From NCBI RefSeq assembly GCF_000002425.4, contig NC_037254.1:18656880-18720879 (forward strand): a DNA stretch of 64,000 nt. Reading direction: 5' to 3'. Source of the stretch: Physcomitrium patens (lineage: Eukaryota; Streptophyta; Bryopsida; Funariales; Funariaceae). Below the pieces are notes generated by a model. It was given only the letters and a program-made list of their open reading frames with translations. It made no database searches and was not told where the DNA came from. The position numbers were made by a program, and so were the translations under genes. Shown in pieces: positions 23,820-35,608 of the stretch. The stretch's first letter is position 1. The number at the start of each line of letters is the position of its first letter.

Positions 23820-24200
23820 CGATTTTAGTTTTAGAGGAGGGTAATCCGCAACCTCTAAAAATACCTCAATGCTTTCGAGAAGAGGGGTAATCCGCACTCT
23901 ATCAAGAAGGAAAAGCTCTGAAATCGATGTTAACAATCTTTTTTACTAGCTATGCTAAACAAAAAGAAGGAATTAATATCAGTCCAAAAGAGGGTAATCC
24001 GCAACCCTTAGAACGCTCAAGTATCTCCAAGGAAAGGGGTAGTCCACTCTCTGCCTCAGAGAACTAAGCTCTGATATTGTGATTGAGAAAATATCAGTTT
24101 AGAGGAAGGTAATCCGCAACCCCTAAAGCAATAGAATACCTTCAAGAAGAGGGGTAATCCGCTCTCAAACAAGAAAGATTCAGCTCTGATATTAAGATAA
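23820..24200 (-). promoter_or_regulatory. Element B structured 5' leader, three repeat modules
   Basis: Each module carries, on the minus strand, an ATATCAGAGCT-like word (24183-24193, 24068-24078 and a variant at 23915-23920), a GGATTACCCCTCTT segment and a hairpin with GCGGATTACC in the loop. Clear hairpins are 23830-23837 with 23852-23859 (8 bp) and 24098-24105 with 24120-24127 (one G-U pair); a weaker one lies at 23984-24012. The same units occur twice in element C. It lies between the primer site and gag, where packaging or translation signals are expected. Confidence 0.65.
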
Positions 24201-24204
24201 AGGC

Positions 24205-24215
24205 AGTCTCGACAA
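24205..24215 (-). promoter_or_regulatory. Element B primer-binding site, self-complementary
   Basis: Minus-strand TTGTCGAGACT, two bases inside the 5' LTR end. It is the exact reverse complement of AGTCTCGACAA in the LTR (24345-24355); the match extends to 12 bases with the adjacent C/G. This fits priming by the 5' end of the element's own transcript. Confidence 0.7.
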
Positions 24216-24217
24216 AC

Positions 24218-24691
24218 TGTCACGGACCAAAAATACAAACAAGAAATCTAAACAAGAAGTTCAAGAAGAAATGACAAGAACTAGATTATCAGATGAGTAC
24301 AGGAGCAACGCCAAGAAAATTGAGCTAAAGCTTCAAGAGATGTGTTGTCGAGACTGAAGAACTCTTCAGCCTCGACTCCTATATATACTACTGGCCTATG
24401 GTTCTAAGGAAGCGCATCAAGAAGCTTCTCAAGAACTATGAAGCTTTTCGAGCAACTACCCAAGAGTTAGGAAGCTTCTCAAGTAACTTCCTAGAATCTA
24501 CTAGAATATTCTAAGAATCTTCTAGAGCCATCTAAAAGAATCTTTAGGAAATCTTCAAAGAATCTTTAGGGAATCTTTAAAGAATATTCTAAGAGAATAT
24601 TCAAGGAATCTTCTGGAAGTTTCTAGAGACTTCTTTCTAGAAGGTTATAGAAACTTGTCTCTAGAAAGGTCTAAGGGCTATGTCCCTAACA
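24218..24691 (-). repeat. Element B 5' LTR
   Basis: Minus strand begins TGTTAGGGAC and ends CCGTGACA. A TATATATA box lies at 24380-24387, and the segment AGTCTCGACAA begins 32 nt after the box start (24355-24345). The U3 holds GAA/TTC-rich stretches resembling heat-shock elements, less regular than in element C. Confidence 0.92.
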
Positions 24692-24740
24692 ATATATGAT
24701 GACCGCTCTTCATGGAACTCATCCCTAGAAGGGAGGGTAA

Positions 24741-25298
24741 TGTCACGAATATTATCATATAAGCCAATAATTACATGTATAAATAGGTAGAAGTAAGTAA
24801 AAGTAGATAAAAGTAAGTTAATTCTATAATATTTGCTATGAAAGCTTTCTAGAAGCTTAATAGACACTACTTTGATTTTATGGGTATCTTTAATTGATTT
24901 TTTGGATTAAAAACGTGGTCAACAAGTTAGCCATGTGCCACACATGTTATTAACTTGAAGACCAAATTAACTATGTGGCCGACACATAGAAAAACTTGCC
25001 TTGTAAATCAAGGCATGTGTCATAAAAAGTCAACACATATTGGAGGTCCTATAAAACATCGCCACATCGCCCTTAGTTAGATAGTATATATAGAAACAAG
25101 AATGAAGCCCTCTTCACTCTTATCAACTCCTTTTTTGCTTCTAGTCTAGTTTCAAGGATCTCTAATTTTCTTGTCTTTCGGCAATAGCTATTCCAGTTTC
25201 TTTCTTAATATATATATTGAGTTATTTCTATTTTTTCATCTTTCTTTAAGAAAAGTCTCACTTGTTTATTTTTTTTTATCAAGTTTTTGTCCTTGACA
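24741..25298 (+). repeat. A1 3' LTR
   Basis: Begins TGTCACGAAT after the purine tract GGGAGGGTAA (24731-24740) and ends CCTTGACA. It aligns with 11041-11587 and with the A0 and A2 LTRs. It contains the TTCTAGAAGC word, a TATA region near 25087 and the following inverted repeat. The 50 bases 24692-24740 are the A1 3' untranslated region cut off from the rest by element B. Confidence 0.85.
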
Positions 25299-25330
25299 CA
25301 TAACTTATTAAAAAGCTTATATATCAATCT

Positions 25331-25814
25331 TATTAAGAAAACAAGTACTTAGAAGACACAACACTTAGCATCAGCAAGGTTGCATACAAAGAGAGTATGG
25401 AGTAAGATATCTCTCATTTCCAACACCATTACTTATAGGTAGTAGTTGCTTCCCTAAAAGACAACGTCCACTGTTTGACTTTTATACACATGGCCCTAGG
25501 ATCCTTTTGGCATCTCACGAGTCCCAAGAGTATCATATGTCCAATACTAATTACTCTTATGTCTTACACACATGCTCTTAGGATCCTTTGGCATCTCACG
25601 AACTACGAGGGTATCCTATGACATACACTAATGACTCATACATAGTCTTTGGATATTCCCTTGTTAATACTTTGACTTTGACTCTTGGTCCATGACTTCG
25701 TCTTATATCCATTGGATGTCCTTACCATATACCAAGAGTCAAACCTTTGACTACTAGTAACTTACCTAAGGTAATATCTTATACAAGATAATATTTTCTA
25801 CTTTTATTTTAACA
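25331..25814 (-). repeat. Copia 3' LTR
   Basis: 484 bp. Minus strand starts TGTTAAAATA and ends TTCTTAATA, so the terminal dinucleotides are TG and TA rather than TG and CA. The boundary is fixed by the AATCT duplication. Confidence 0.88.
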
Positions 25815-26018
25815 CTCCCACTTTGCTATTAGTCAAATGCCTTTTAAGCCTAATACCTTTGTCAACATGTGGTGTCTATCCTTTACTAATGCCTTTGTTA
25901 ATATATGGTGTCTATCCTTTACTAATGCTTTTGTCAACAAATCAACAAGCATGTCTTTTGTTGCACAATACTTCATATCAATCACTTCCATTTCAATCTT
26001 CTCTCTTATGAAGTGATG

Positions 26019-27485
26019 TTAAATATCAATGTGCTTGGTCCTTGAATGATGCTTTGGATTCTTTGCAAATACAAGACATCCTTGATTGTCACTCTTCATT
26101 GGAATTGCTTCCATTTGCACATCTCTAATGTCCTCCAAAAGTTGTCTTAACCATCTTGCCTCCATTGTACCATGGCTTGCTACCATATACTCCGCCTCCA
26201 TTGTTGACCTTGCAATTATTGGTTGTCTCTTGCAATTCCATGAAATTGCTCCCACTTCAACAAAGAATACATACCTCGTTGTTGACCTTCTATCATTTGC
26301 ATCTCCAGCCCAATCTGCATCACATTAACTATGCAAACTAATGTTATCACCTCCAAGACATAATTTGAAGTTCAAAGTGCCTTTTAAGTACCTCATGATC
26401 CTTTTGATGGTTGTCCAATGGATAGGTCCAGCCCTTGACATGTCTTGACTTACAACACTCACCGCATATGTAAGATCCACCCTTGTGCCAACCATTGCAT
26501 ACATAAGTGAGCCTACCACTGCCTTGTATGGAATACCTTGCATTTGACCTTCAACTTCAGTAAATTCTTCATCCGTGAGCTTCATCAACTTCAAGTTTGC
26601 CTCCAATGGTGTTCCAATAGGCTTATACTCCTCCATGTTGAATCGTTTCAATACTTCTTCAATGTACTTGCTTTGGCTCATTGTAATGGTCTTCTTAGCA
26701 CGATCGCTTACAAACTCCACTCCTAAACAATAGTAAAGCTCTCCCAAATCACTCATTTCATACTTCTTTTCTAATTTTACCTTCAACCAATCCATCATCT
26801 TCAATGTATTGGTTAATATGATCAAATCATCAACATAGAGGATGACAATCAATATGAACTCATTTGATTGCATCACATATAAGGAATGATCAGCCTCACT
26901 CCTTACAAATCCTTCACTCACAAAGAATGTATCAATGCGTTGGTACCATGCCATTAGTGATTGCTTTAGCCCATACAAGGATTTCTTCAACTTACAAACA
27001 AGGTTTTGTTTGCCTTCTTCAACAAATCCTTGAGGTTGATCCATGTAGATATCTTCTTTCAAACTTCCATTCAAAAAAGCCGTCTTCACGTCCATTTGAT
27101 GCATCTCCAAATCCATTGCTGCCCCAATTGCTACAATGGTTCTAATAGTGGTGAATTTGGCCACAAGAGCAAATATCTCATTGAAATCTACACCAACAAC
27201 TTGTGAGTAGCCTTTGGCAACCAATCTAGACTTGTATCTCATAATATTACCCATTGCATCCCTTTTGGTTCTAAACACCTACTTACAATCAATTGAAGAT
27301 CGATTTGGTGGAAGTTGAGTCAATTCCTATGTTCCATTGTCCATGAGTGATTTGTATTCTTCTTCCATAGCATTCTTCCACTCCAATGCATCCGTAGACT
27401 TCATTGCAACACATAAACTCAACGGATCAGCAAGAAGTGCAATATTGGCATGTTCTTCACTTATTTGAGAAAAGATGTGGTGATT
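26019..27485 (-). pseudogene. Copia polyprotein, RT-RNase H part
   Basis: Two stops lie in the linker (near 27330 and 27281, each TAG where Trp is expected). The frame is then open at 26325-27278, starting just before RTKRDAMGNI; RT shows QMDVKTAFLNG, CKLKKSLYGLKQ and an intact YVDD box near residue 150 of this segment. After one stop near 26322 the RNase H follows: ISWNCKRQPI and TMEAEYMVASHGTMEA, with catalytic acidic residues visible. It ends in HSRTKHIDI. This is the normal C-terminus of a Ty1/copia polyprotein, lightly damaged. Confidence 0.88.
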
Positions 27486-29972
27486 CTACCATTCACCACG
27501 TGGTTTTCTTTCTCTCAAAGGATATCTCCTTTCATTTGAAGAAGATCCTTCTTCTTGCATTCCATCCTTCTTTTTCCTCAATGCTTGTCTTTTCTCACTC
27601 AAAGGTTGATATTCTTCATCATCATTATCACCTTCAATATCTTCATTGTCTTCATTGTTGGTTCTAGCAATTGAAGGCACATAATGATTTACCTTCTTTG
27701 GCACTTGATCTTGACTTCTATTTCCTCCATCCTCATTGTCATCATCATCTTCTTCTTCTTCTTTTTTCTTTACTGAACTTGAAGATGTGTCCACAAACAC
27801 ACCTTTACTCTCACTTAAACACTCTTCTAAGTATTCAAAAGTACTCTTATGCTCCAAAAACTCTACATCACGACTTTTGATGATCTTCTTGGTTTCTAAA
27901 CACATTAGCTTATATACTTTGGTACCTTCACAATATCCAACAAATATACATTTTGTACCTTTTGCATCAAGTTTGGACCTCATAAAATCTAGTACCTTTA
28001 CATAAGTAATACATCCAAAAATCCTCATGTGTAAAACACAAGGTTTCTTCCCACTCCAAGCTTCTTGTGGAGTCATTGATATAAGTGCACTTGTAAGGCA
28101 CCTATTCCTTATGTACACCGCATTTACTACAGCTTCCACCCAATACTCATGCCCAAGATTTTGTGTATGAAGCATACTCCTTGCCATCTCCACAATAGTA
28201 TGATTTGTTCTTTCAACAACTTCATTTTGTTGTGGAGTGTAAGGAATAGAGGTTTGTCTTGCAATACCTTGAATCTTCATGAAGTCATCAAAATGCTTTG
28301 ATATGTATTCACCTCCATTGTCCGTTCTCAATACTTTGATCTTGCACTCACATTGTTTCTCTACAAGAGCCTTAAATTCCTTAAACTTTGAGAAACATTC
28401 ACTCTTAGCTTTAATGATGTAAATCCAAACCTTTCTTGAGAAATCATCAATGAATGTAACAAAGTACCTTGCTCCTTCAATTGATGGTGTCTTCATTGGT
28501 CCACAAACATCTGAGTGCACAATCTCCAACAATTTTGTTGCACGTGTTGCAACTCCACTTGAAAATGAAGCTCTTTGTTGTTTACCTTGTATACATCCTT
28601 CACAAGCAAGTGTCATGGCATTGTGGCTGAATTGACCAAGATCCAAGCCACTTACCATGGATTGGAGCTCCTTCATGCATTTGGCATTCAAATGACCAAG
28701 TCGTTGATGCCAAATTCCAAACTTGACTTGATCTTGTGGAAAATCAGCAAATGTCGCCACTTCAACTCCATTCACCTTTTTGCAATTGATGAAGTAGAAA
28801 TTTCTATCTCTAAGGCCTTTGGCAACATGTTGGCCATTCAATGTCTTGACAAAACATCCATTCATGTCAAATTGAACCTTACAACCATGTGATACAAGTT
28901 TGCTCACCGAAAAGAGGTTCTTCTTCATTTTTAGCACATGTAGGACTTCTTTCAATCTGATCCTCTTTATTTGGTCCTTCACAACAATCTCCACTACAAT
29001 GGAGCCAATTCCAATGGCTTGTACCATGCCATTGTCTCCCAACCACACTTTTGTTGCTGGAATTTCTTCATAAGTGTCAAATGAACACTTGTATGGTATC
29101 ATGTACTTAGTAGCAGCTGAATCTATAATCCACTTTGACATAGCAGCCATGGAGGCTCCTTCCTTTGCCATGAAAGCATACTCATCTCTACCAAAACTAT
29201 CACTAGCATTGTTTGCATTCTTCCTATCTCTTTTCTTGGCCTGATAGCAATTTCTAGCAAAATGACTTGGTTTTCCACAAATATAGCAATTCTTCATGTT
29301 TCTTTTTGAATTATCACATTGGTGAGAATAGCTACCTTTGCCTTGTCTTAAAAATATAGCCGAATCATCACTTACAAGCTCATTTTCTCTCCTCTTGGTC
29401 ACTTCATGGACAAGTCTTGACGTGACATAGTTCATAGTAAGCTCCTTCATATTAATGGACTCCAATGCCACAATAAGGTAGTTGTAGGATTTGGGAAGGC
29501 TCATGAGAAATATCAACACAATGTCCTTATCATCAATTGGTTTGTCAATAACTACTAGTTGGTTAGCAAGTGCTTTTACCTTGTTAATATGAGCCATGAG
29601 GTCATCTCCTTCTTCCATCTTTACTGTCAAGAACTTCCTCCTTGTCCAAAGGATGTTGGCAAGGTTTCTACTCTCATAGATGTTGCAAAGAGTCTTCCAT
29701 GCTTCCGCTGGTCCATTGCAAGCTATAAGATGTGAAAAGTTGGCATCATCAAGGTTTATTACAATCATCCCAAAAGCCTTCCTTTCACGACGTTTGTACT
29801 CCTTCTTCACTTTGATATTTGCATTGTCACTTGGAGGGTCTTCACTTTCATCAACAATGTCCCAAAGGTCCAATGAAGCCAACAAAAGCTCCCTTATCTT
29901 CTTCCAATGGTAAAAGTTATCACCTTTAAACTTCTCAATCACTCTCAAGCTCTCACCCTCACTTGAAGCCAT
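27486..29972 (-). pseudogene. Copia polyprotein, Gag-protease-integrase part (828 aa)
   Basis: Starts MASSEGESLR. Gag (about residues 1-220) has the FKGDNFYHWKK opening typical of copia UBN2-type gag. A zinc knuckle CYICGKPSHFARNC is near residue 230. The protease site reads IIDSAATKYM near residue 285, with Ala where Gly is usual. Integrase has an HHCC finger (WHQRLGHLNAK to CEGCIQGKQ), HSDVCGPM and FIDDFSR, then RTDNGGEYIS and NEVVERTNHTIVEMAR for D, D and E. A highly acidic stretch follows integrase. The frame stops at 27486 just after PRGEW; beyond it the linker to RT continues with further stops. Confidence 0.9.
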
Positions 29973-30536
29973 ATCTAAAGAAGGGATGTGTGAAAGAAAA
30001 TCAATAAAAGAAGATATAGAACTCTCAAAATCAACAAGAAGGTGTTGCTACCTTAGAAACCCAGAATGCCTTCTTTGTAAGTAAACAAGTGATTTAATTC
30101 TTGTATCACTCTCAACTTCACATATAAGACTTCTCACAAGTCTTATATTCTATCTGAACCTCTTATATAAGCTTTGCCACTCTTCAATCATCCCTCTTCT
30201 CTCACAAAATACTTCTAACCTCACAAAAAATACTTCTTGTGAAAATAGAACAATCTCTTAAGAAGTTAAATACATGAAACCACAAATTTAGAACATCAAT
30301 GATAAATTTCAGCAAAGAAATATAATACTAGAGTTCTAAAACATCATTGTATGGAGCCTAACATCAACAAAGACTATGAGTATATTTAACAATAAATAAG
30401 AGCAAAATTACATCAATAATTAGATGCATAAGAAGGATTAGAAGATAACAAACTCAAACTTCAGCAATAATAATAAGATCTACTCCTTACAACAAGAAAA
30501 ACTTCAAAGTACTTCAAAACTCACAAATAAAGATGA

Positions 30537-30550
30537 GTGGGCCTATAACC
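30537..30550 (-). promoter_or_regulatory. Copia primer-binding site matching the anticodon stem-loop of initiator tRNA-Met
   Basis: Directly at the 5' LTR end the minus strand reads GGTTATAGGCCCAC. Plant initiator tRNA-Met contains GUGGGCCCAUAACC around its anticodon; its complement differs from this site at one of 14 positions. Half-tRNA priming of this kind is known for Drosophila copia and yeast Ty5. No standard 3'-end site (TGGTATCAGAGC) is present here. Confidence 0.65.
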
Positions 30551-31035
30551 TATTAAGAAAACAAGTACTTAGAAGACACAACACTTAGCATTAGCAAGGT
30601 TGCATATAAAGAGAGTATGGAATAAGATATCTCTCACTTCCAACACCCATTACTTATAGGTAGTAGTTGTTGTCCTAAAAGACAACATCCACTCTTTGAC
30701 TTTTACATACATGGCCCTAGGATCTTTTTGGCATCTCACGAGTCCCAAGAGTATCCTATGTCCTATACTAATTATTCTTATGTCTTACACACATGCTCTT
30801 AGGATCCTTTGGCATGTCACGAACTACGAGGGTATGTTATGACACACACTAATGACTCATAGTTAGTCTTTAGATATTCCCTTGTTAATACTTTGACTTT
30901 GACTCTTGGTCCATGACTTCGTCCTATATCCATTGGATGCCCTTACCATATACCAAGAGTCAAACTTTTGACCACTAGTAACTTACCTAAGATAATATCC
31001 TATACAAGGTAATATTTTTTACTTTTACTTTAACA
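30551..31035 (-). repeat. Copia 5' LTR
   Basis: 485 bp copy of 25331-25814 with one or more single-base indels. It starts TGTTAAAGTA on the minus strand and ends TTAATA at 30551, next to the primer-binding site. Confidence 0.88.
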
Positions 31036-31439
31036 AATCTAACTTCTTTCAAAATTTTAGAAGAAGATATTAAAAATTTCGTAAGTGGCCTTCAAAACTC
31101 CTAATTAGGCTTGAAATTCGTCCTTCTCCAAAATTTCTAGCAACCTCCTTTTCTCCTCGTTTTGACCCCTAGCTTCTTTTTCCCCCTTCAAAAATAAAAT
31201 TAAAATACTTAATGCAAAGAATCCCTATCCCTAACTTTCTTCCAATATCCATCTTCAATTACTATAGAGTTAAGTATCTATTCTAAAATATAATACCTAC
31301 AAGCTCAAATAATCCATTCAAGATAAAAATTCCATATTTTATACTCTATTCAAATTTTTAAATATATTAGTATTATATTCTTTCATTTTTTCTATAATTA
31401 AAATTAATTATCTTCTAAATATCTTTGATATACTTAAAT
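31036..31439. repeat. Satellite-unit remainder and AT-rich DNA
   Basis: The first 140 bases continue the satellite unit interrupted by the copia element: 'aatctaacttctttca', 'aaaacctc'-like and 'cttgaa' blocks match the unit at 10840. The other half lies at 25299-25330. The rest is AT-rich without recognised content. Confidence 0.5.
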
Positions 31440-31639
31440 TAAGTAAATCACAACAATATAATCACAAAATGATGAGTATAATTGCCAAAGAAGATAATAT
31501 CATAGAAAATAAGTTTTTCTAGCTACAATAGGGATTGCGTAGTTGGAATCATGTGCAATACCTAGTAAAGGTCCTATTCTCTCTTCAAATCCTTCACCTT
31601 ATTTTATAATAGATGTATGTTTAAGATCTAAAAAAAACA

Positions 31640-34600
31640 AAGTCTTTGCCTTATTAGATTCAAGAGCCTTAACTTCTTTTAGAGATGAAGACTTTATTAA
31701 AAAATAAGAAATGTTTTTAATCTAAAAATCTAAATTTGTACACGTAAAAATCATAAATTATTATTTATTATCTTTTAAAAATATTATCTATGAGATTATT
31801 TCTTTAAATATAGTAATTAAAGATCATAATAATTCAATAATATTTAATGTGATAAGATCTCTTTTTAACCTAATTATTTTTAAATTATTTTGATTGAAAA
31901 ATTATAATCCTCAAATAGATGGATTTTTTGTAATCTTGAATTTTTTTATAGTTTAATCTAAAATTCTATTAGTCAAATAGAAATATATAAGTCTAATACA
32001 TCCAAATCCCTCCTAATAGGTGTAAGAGCTTTCATGCATGTAACAAAAAAAGAGTCATCTTTTTTTATATATTCCATGCCTATTTTTAATAATAAAAATA
32101 TGTCAAGTGGTATTTCTAGCTAATATCAAGATTTCTAAGACGTTTATTAAAAGAAAAATATAGATATTCATACAAAGCATTGATCTTATGATTGTTCAAT
32201 TGATCTTGAAAAAAAAGCTCAATTTCAATTTGGGACAATCTATAACTTATTACAAAATGAATTGGTTGCATTAAATGAGTACATTCATAAAAATTTGTCC
32301 AAGAACTTTATATGCTATTTAAAATCTCCAAGAAGAACTCCTATCTTATTTGTGAAGAAAAAAGATAGATTTCTACAAATGTACATAGAATATCAAGGAT
32401 TTAACAAGATCACCATCAAGAATAAGTATCCTTTACCTTTGATTTTAAGACTTCTTGACCAATTTAATCAAACAAAGACTTACATAAAAATAGATTTACA
32501 AAGAATATACAATCTGATCCACATTAAAAAAACACACGAATGAAAGACTACTTTTTGAACTAGGTATGGACATTTCAAATATAATGTCATGTCTTTTGGA
32601 CTCATGGATGCACTAACTACTTCAACGTCTTATAAATGACATCATTTGTAAGTTCTTTGATAATTTTTTTATTTGTTATTTAGAAAAAATTCTAATCTAC
32701 TCTAAAAATGTAGAAGAACATGAATGTCATATTTGTCATGTATTACAAAAAATTAGAAATGTAAGATTATATGCCAAAATAAAAAAAATAAAAAATATAT
32801 ATTCTACATTACTCAAGTTGATTTTTTAGAATATATCATTTTCAATGAAGGCCTTATGATGGATTTCAAGAAGATCCAAACTATCATAGATTAGAAGATT
32901 CTAAAAGAAACAAGAGATATATAATACTTTTTGGACTTTGTCAATTACTACCACATCTTTATCAAGAATATTTTTTAAATTGGAGCTCCACTTACATGTT
33001 TGACTTGTAAAGACAAACTTAAGTGGAGTAAAGAAACTAAAGCATTGTTTGATGCTTTAAAAAAAGGATTTATTTCTACACCAATCTTATATTATATCAA
33101 CTTCTCCAAAGAATTTTTTTATAGAAACAAATACATCATACTTTGCTTTAGATGTGGTATTGTCAAAAATAGAAGTAGATGACAAACTCCATCCAATAGC
33201 TTTTTATTCTAAGAAATTTTTAGCATAAAAAATCAACTATAAAATTTATAATAAAGAATTTCTTGCAATTATGGATTCTTTCTAAGAATGACGTCACTAT
33301 CTAGAAGCTACTTTTAATTCAATTATTGTATATATGAATTAGAAGAACCTCGAGTATTTTATATCAATGCACATGTTGAATCATTCCTAGGCTCATTAGA
33401 GCATGTCATTATCAAGATTTGATTTCAAGATCATGTATCGAGCTAAAAAACAATAAGGTTTTTTAGACATACTTTTTAGGCATTCTAATCTTGTACCAAA
33501 AGAAAAGAATATAACTTTTGATTAAAAAAAATAGTCATCTTAAAGCCTAAGAAAATTCATCTTTGAAGAATAAAATCAACATCGAATATTGATTTATTCT
33601 TTATTAAAAAAATTCAAGCAAGTATGTTCTTTGAACCTCTTATTCATGATATGAAGAATATTTCTTTTAAGTCTTATGATACTTTTAAGTTTAGGTTCAA
33701 AAATAACCTACTCTATTTAAAAGGTTGCCTATATATTTTAAAAAGATAAAATATTTACATATCCTACAAGATCATGATAACTTTTTAAAGATAAGATATT
33801 TTATTTATAACAAGATATTTTAGATACAAGACTTTGGGGCTAATATCAAGATATTTTTAGTCGTTGCAAATGTAGAAGGCTATAATAGATTTTGTATAAA
33901 CATATAACATTTTTTTAAAGTTAAAAATTCCTTATCATCAATCTTATGGATTTTTTAACTATTGATTATATGAAAATAATCATGGTCTTTTTTTTTCTAT
34001 AAATTCTATTATGGATCTTTTAAGTTCAAATTTATATGACTCTATATTTATAATATTGAATCATTTCACCAAAATTATATATTTTTTAGCATGTAAAAAA
34101 TCTATTTTAAATAAAGAAAAAACTAAATGTTTCCTTGATAACATCTATTGCTATAATGGATTGCCTAAAGATATTATATCAAATAGAGGGATAAAATTTG
34201 CATCAAGATTTTGAAGAATATTTTTTAAAGTATTGATGATCAATATAAAATTATCTTTAATTTTTTATCTTCAAATTGATAGACAAATAGAATAGATGAA
34301 TCAAATTTTGGAGAAATATTTGGAATATATTTACAACTATCATCAAGCTAATTGAACAACTCTTTTACTATTGGTAAAGTTTGCTTACAATAATTTAGTT
34401 CATTCTTCTATTCAATAAATACCTTTCTTTGCCAATTATTATTATTATCCATAACTTGATAGTTTTAACTTTTCAAAAGTTAATAATCTTTTCGAGATAA
34501 TTTTGCAAATCATTTGGCACAGTTACATGCAACAATGAAGGAGTAGTTAAAGAAAGTTTAAGAACAATAAAAGATCAATATAAATGTCTATCACAAGGAA

Positions 34601-35040
34601 AAATCACAATTTAACATGGATGATAAGATATGATTATTTTATTACAATATCAAGTCTATTTGAATTTATGACAAATTGAAATATTATAGGCTTGGACCTT
34701 TTCCTATTTGTGAATGAATCAATTCAATTGTTTATTGATTATACATACTAGAATCAATGAAGATCCATCTAGTGTTCTATTTTATTTTTTTAGCTTTACA
34801 AGACAATTGATATACCAAGAAGATAACAAGGACCACCTTTTATAGAAGAAAATATTAATAAAGAATTTAACTTCAAAAAAATCTTAGACTCTAGGCAGTG
34901 CCAAAATAAGTTAGAATATCTTATTTATTAAAGTAAATATGATATAAATAAAAATACATGAAAGCTAACCAAGAATATTATAAATATAATAAAGAAATTT
35001 TATACTTTTTATTAATAATATCCCTCAAAATCAAGATGAA
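31640..35040 (+). pseudogene. A2 pol relic
   Basis: Recognisable pieces in order: protease with LLDSRALTSF near 31655; RT at 32262-32543 with FVKKKDRFLQM and a YxDD box that reads YLEK near 32680; RNase H segment at 33000-33182 (TCKDKLKWSKE); integrase at 34011-34214 with DLLSSNLYDS and NRGIKFASRF, the catalytic Asp now Asn; and a chromodomain trace near 34850-34980. Stops and frameshifts occur throughout. Confidence 0.75.
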
Positions 35041-35141
35041 GGATAATAAATCTTTGCTATAAAAGAACTGCAGTTTAAAAAATATTGCATTCAATCTTCT
35101 ATCATTATTTATAGTTTATGTATATTTATAGTATTAAAGAA

Positions 35142-35567
35142 ATAGAGAACTAACATCTAATAAATTCAACTCATGAGCCATCATTTGTTAACTTATTTGA
35201 CAAAACATTGCTATTATCACAAACTTCAAGAGAATGTAATTGAGCTGAAGATCTTTAAGAATGGCATATTCTTCTTCAAATAAATAACGAGATATAATAC
35301 ATTTGGTATTATAACCTTAAAAAAAACTCCCAATGTTTGGTGATTCTATTGGAGGTAAGAACAATTCTTGTTAGTGTTACAAAATTATTTTTTTTAAAGA
35401 AGTTATAAAGGCTTCAATAATAATCAAATAATAGGATGGTTTTGTTTTCCTAAAATGAAATATTATTGGTGGCTAAAAAGACCTATCAACTAACTTAAAA
35501 ATAAAAATAAAAATCAAAGCATGTGGCAAATACAATTTGTTGCATTTTGGACTACTTGAATATGTAA
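35142..35567 (+). pseudogene. A2 copy of the conserved extra 3' ORF
   Basis: Aligns at DNA level with A1 17732-18151 and A0 4846-5269: the opening 'agagaac', the 'ggtgatt(t/c)tattagaggtaagaacaa' region and the ending before 'tcaccgctc' are shared. The presumed ATG is ATA, and many stops are present. Confidence 0.55.
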
Positions 35568-35608
35568 TCACCGCTCCTCGTTGAACTTATTCTTAGAAGA
35601 TGAGATAT

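Larger units (their letters stand above)
18152..24691 (-). mobile_element. Element B: nearly intact Ty3 chromovirus nested in A1
   Basis: It is 6,540 bp, bounded by two 474-bp LTRs and flanked by ATATA on both sides (18147-18151 and 24692-24696), a perfect 5-bp target duplication. On the minus strand the order is 5' LTR, primer-binding site, structured leader, gag, protease-RT-RNase H-integrase-chromodomain, extra 3' ORF, purine tract AAAGGAGGAGG and 3' LTR. I count about 16 LTR differences by eye (roughly 3%), so insertion is fairly recent. Gag is open, and pol has only four in-frame stops. It could be mobilised only with help from an intact relative. Confidence 0.93.
11041..25298 (+). mobile_element. 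Element A1: family-A Ty3 chromovirus with both LTRs, hosting a solo LTR and nested element B
   Basis: The 5' LTR is 11041-11587 and the 3' LTR 24741-25298. Flanks CATAG (11036-11040) and CATAA (25299-25303) form an imperfect 5-bp target duplication. Between them lie the primer-binding site, leader, gag, protease, RT, RNase H, integrase, chromodomain, extra 3' ORF and purine tract in normal order. Removing element B with its duplication leaves about 7.7 kb; also removing the 1.33-kb solo LTR leaves about 6.4 kb, close to B and C. Coding regions are full of stops, and key catalytic residues are changed, so the element is dead. Confidence 0.85.
25331..31035 (-). mobile_element. Ty1/copia retrotransposon, full length
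   Basis: Bounded by LTRs 25331-25814 and 30551-31035 and flanked by AATCT on both sides (25326-25330 and 31036-31040), a perfect 5-bp duplication. Minus-strand order is gag, protease, integrase, RT, RNase H, which defines the Ty1/copia class. The purine tract AAAGTGGGAG abuts the 3' LTR. The LTRs differ at thirty or more positions by eye, so this insertion is older than B or C. The coding frame has three or more stops, mostly G-to-A in Trp codons. Confidence 0.93.

Noticed and set aside
26086-28892. Numerous plus-strand ORFs of 60-105 codons opposite the copia polyprotein
   Set aside because: They are antisense shadows of the copia reading frame without independent features.
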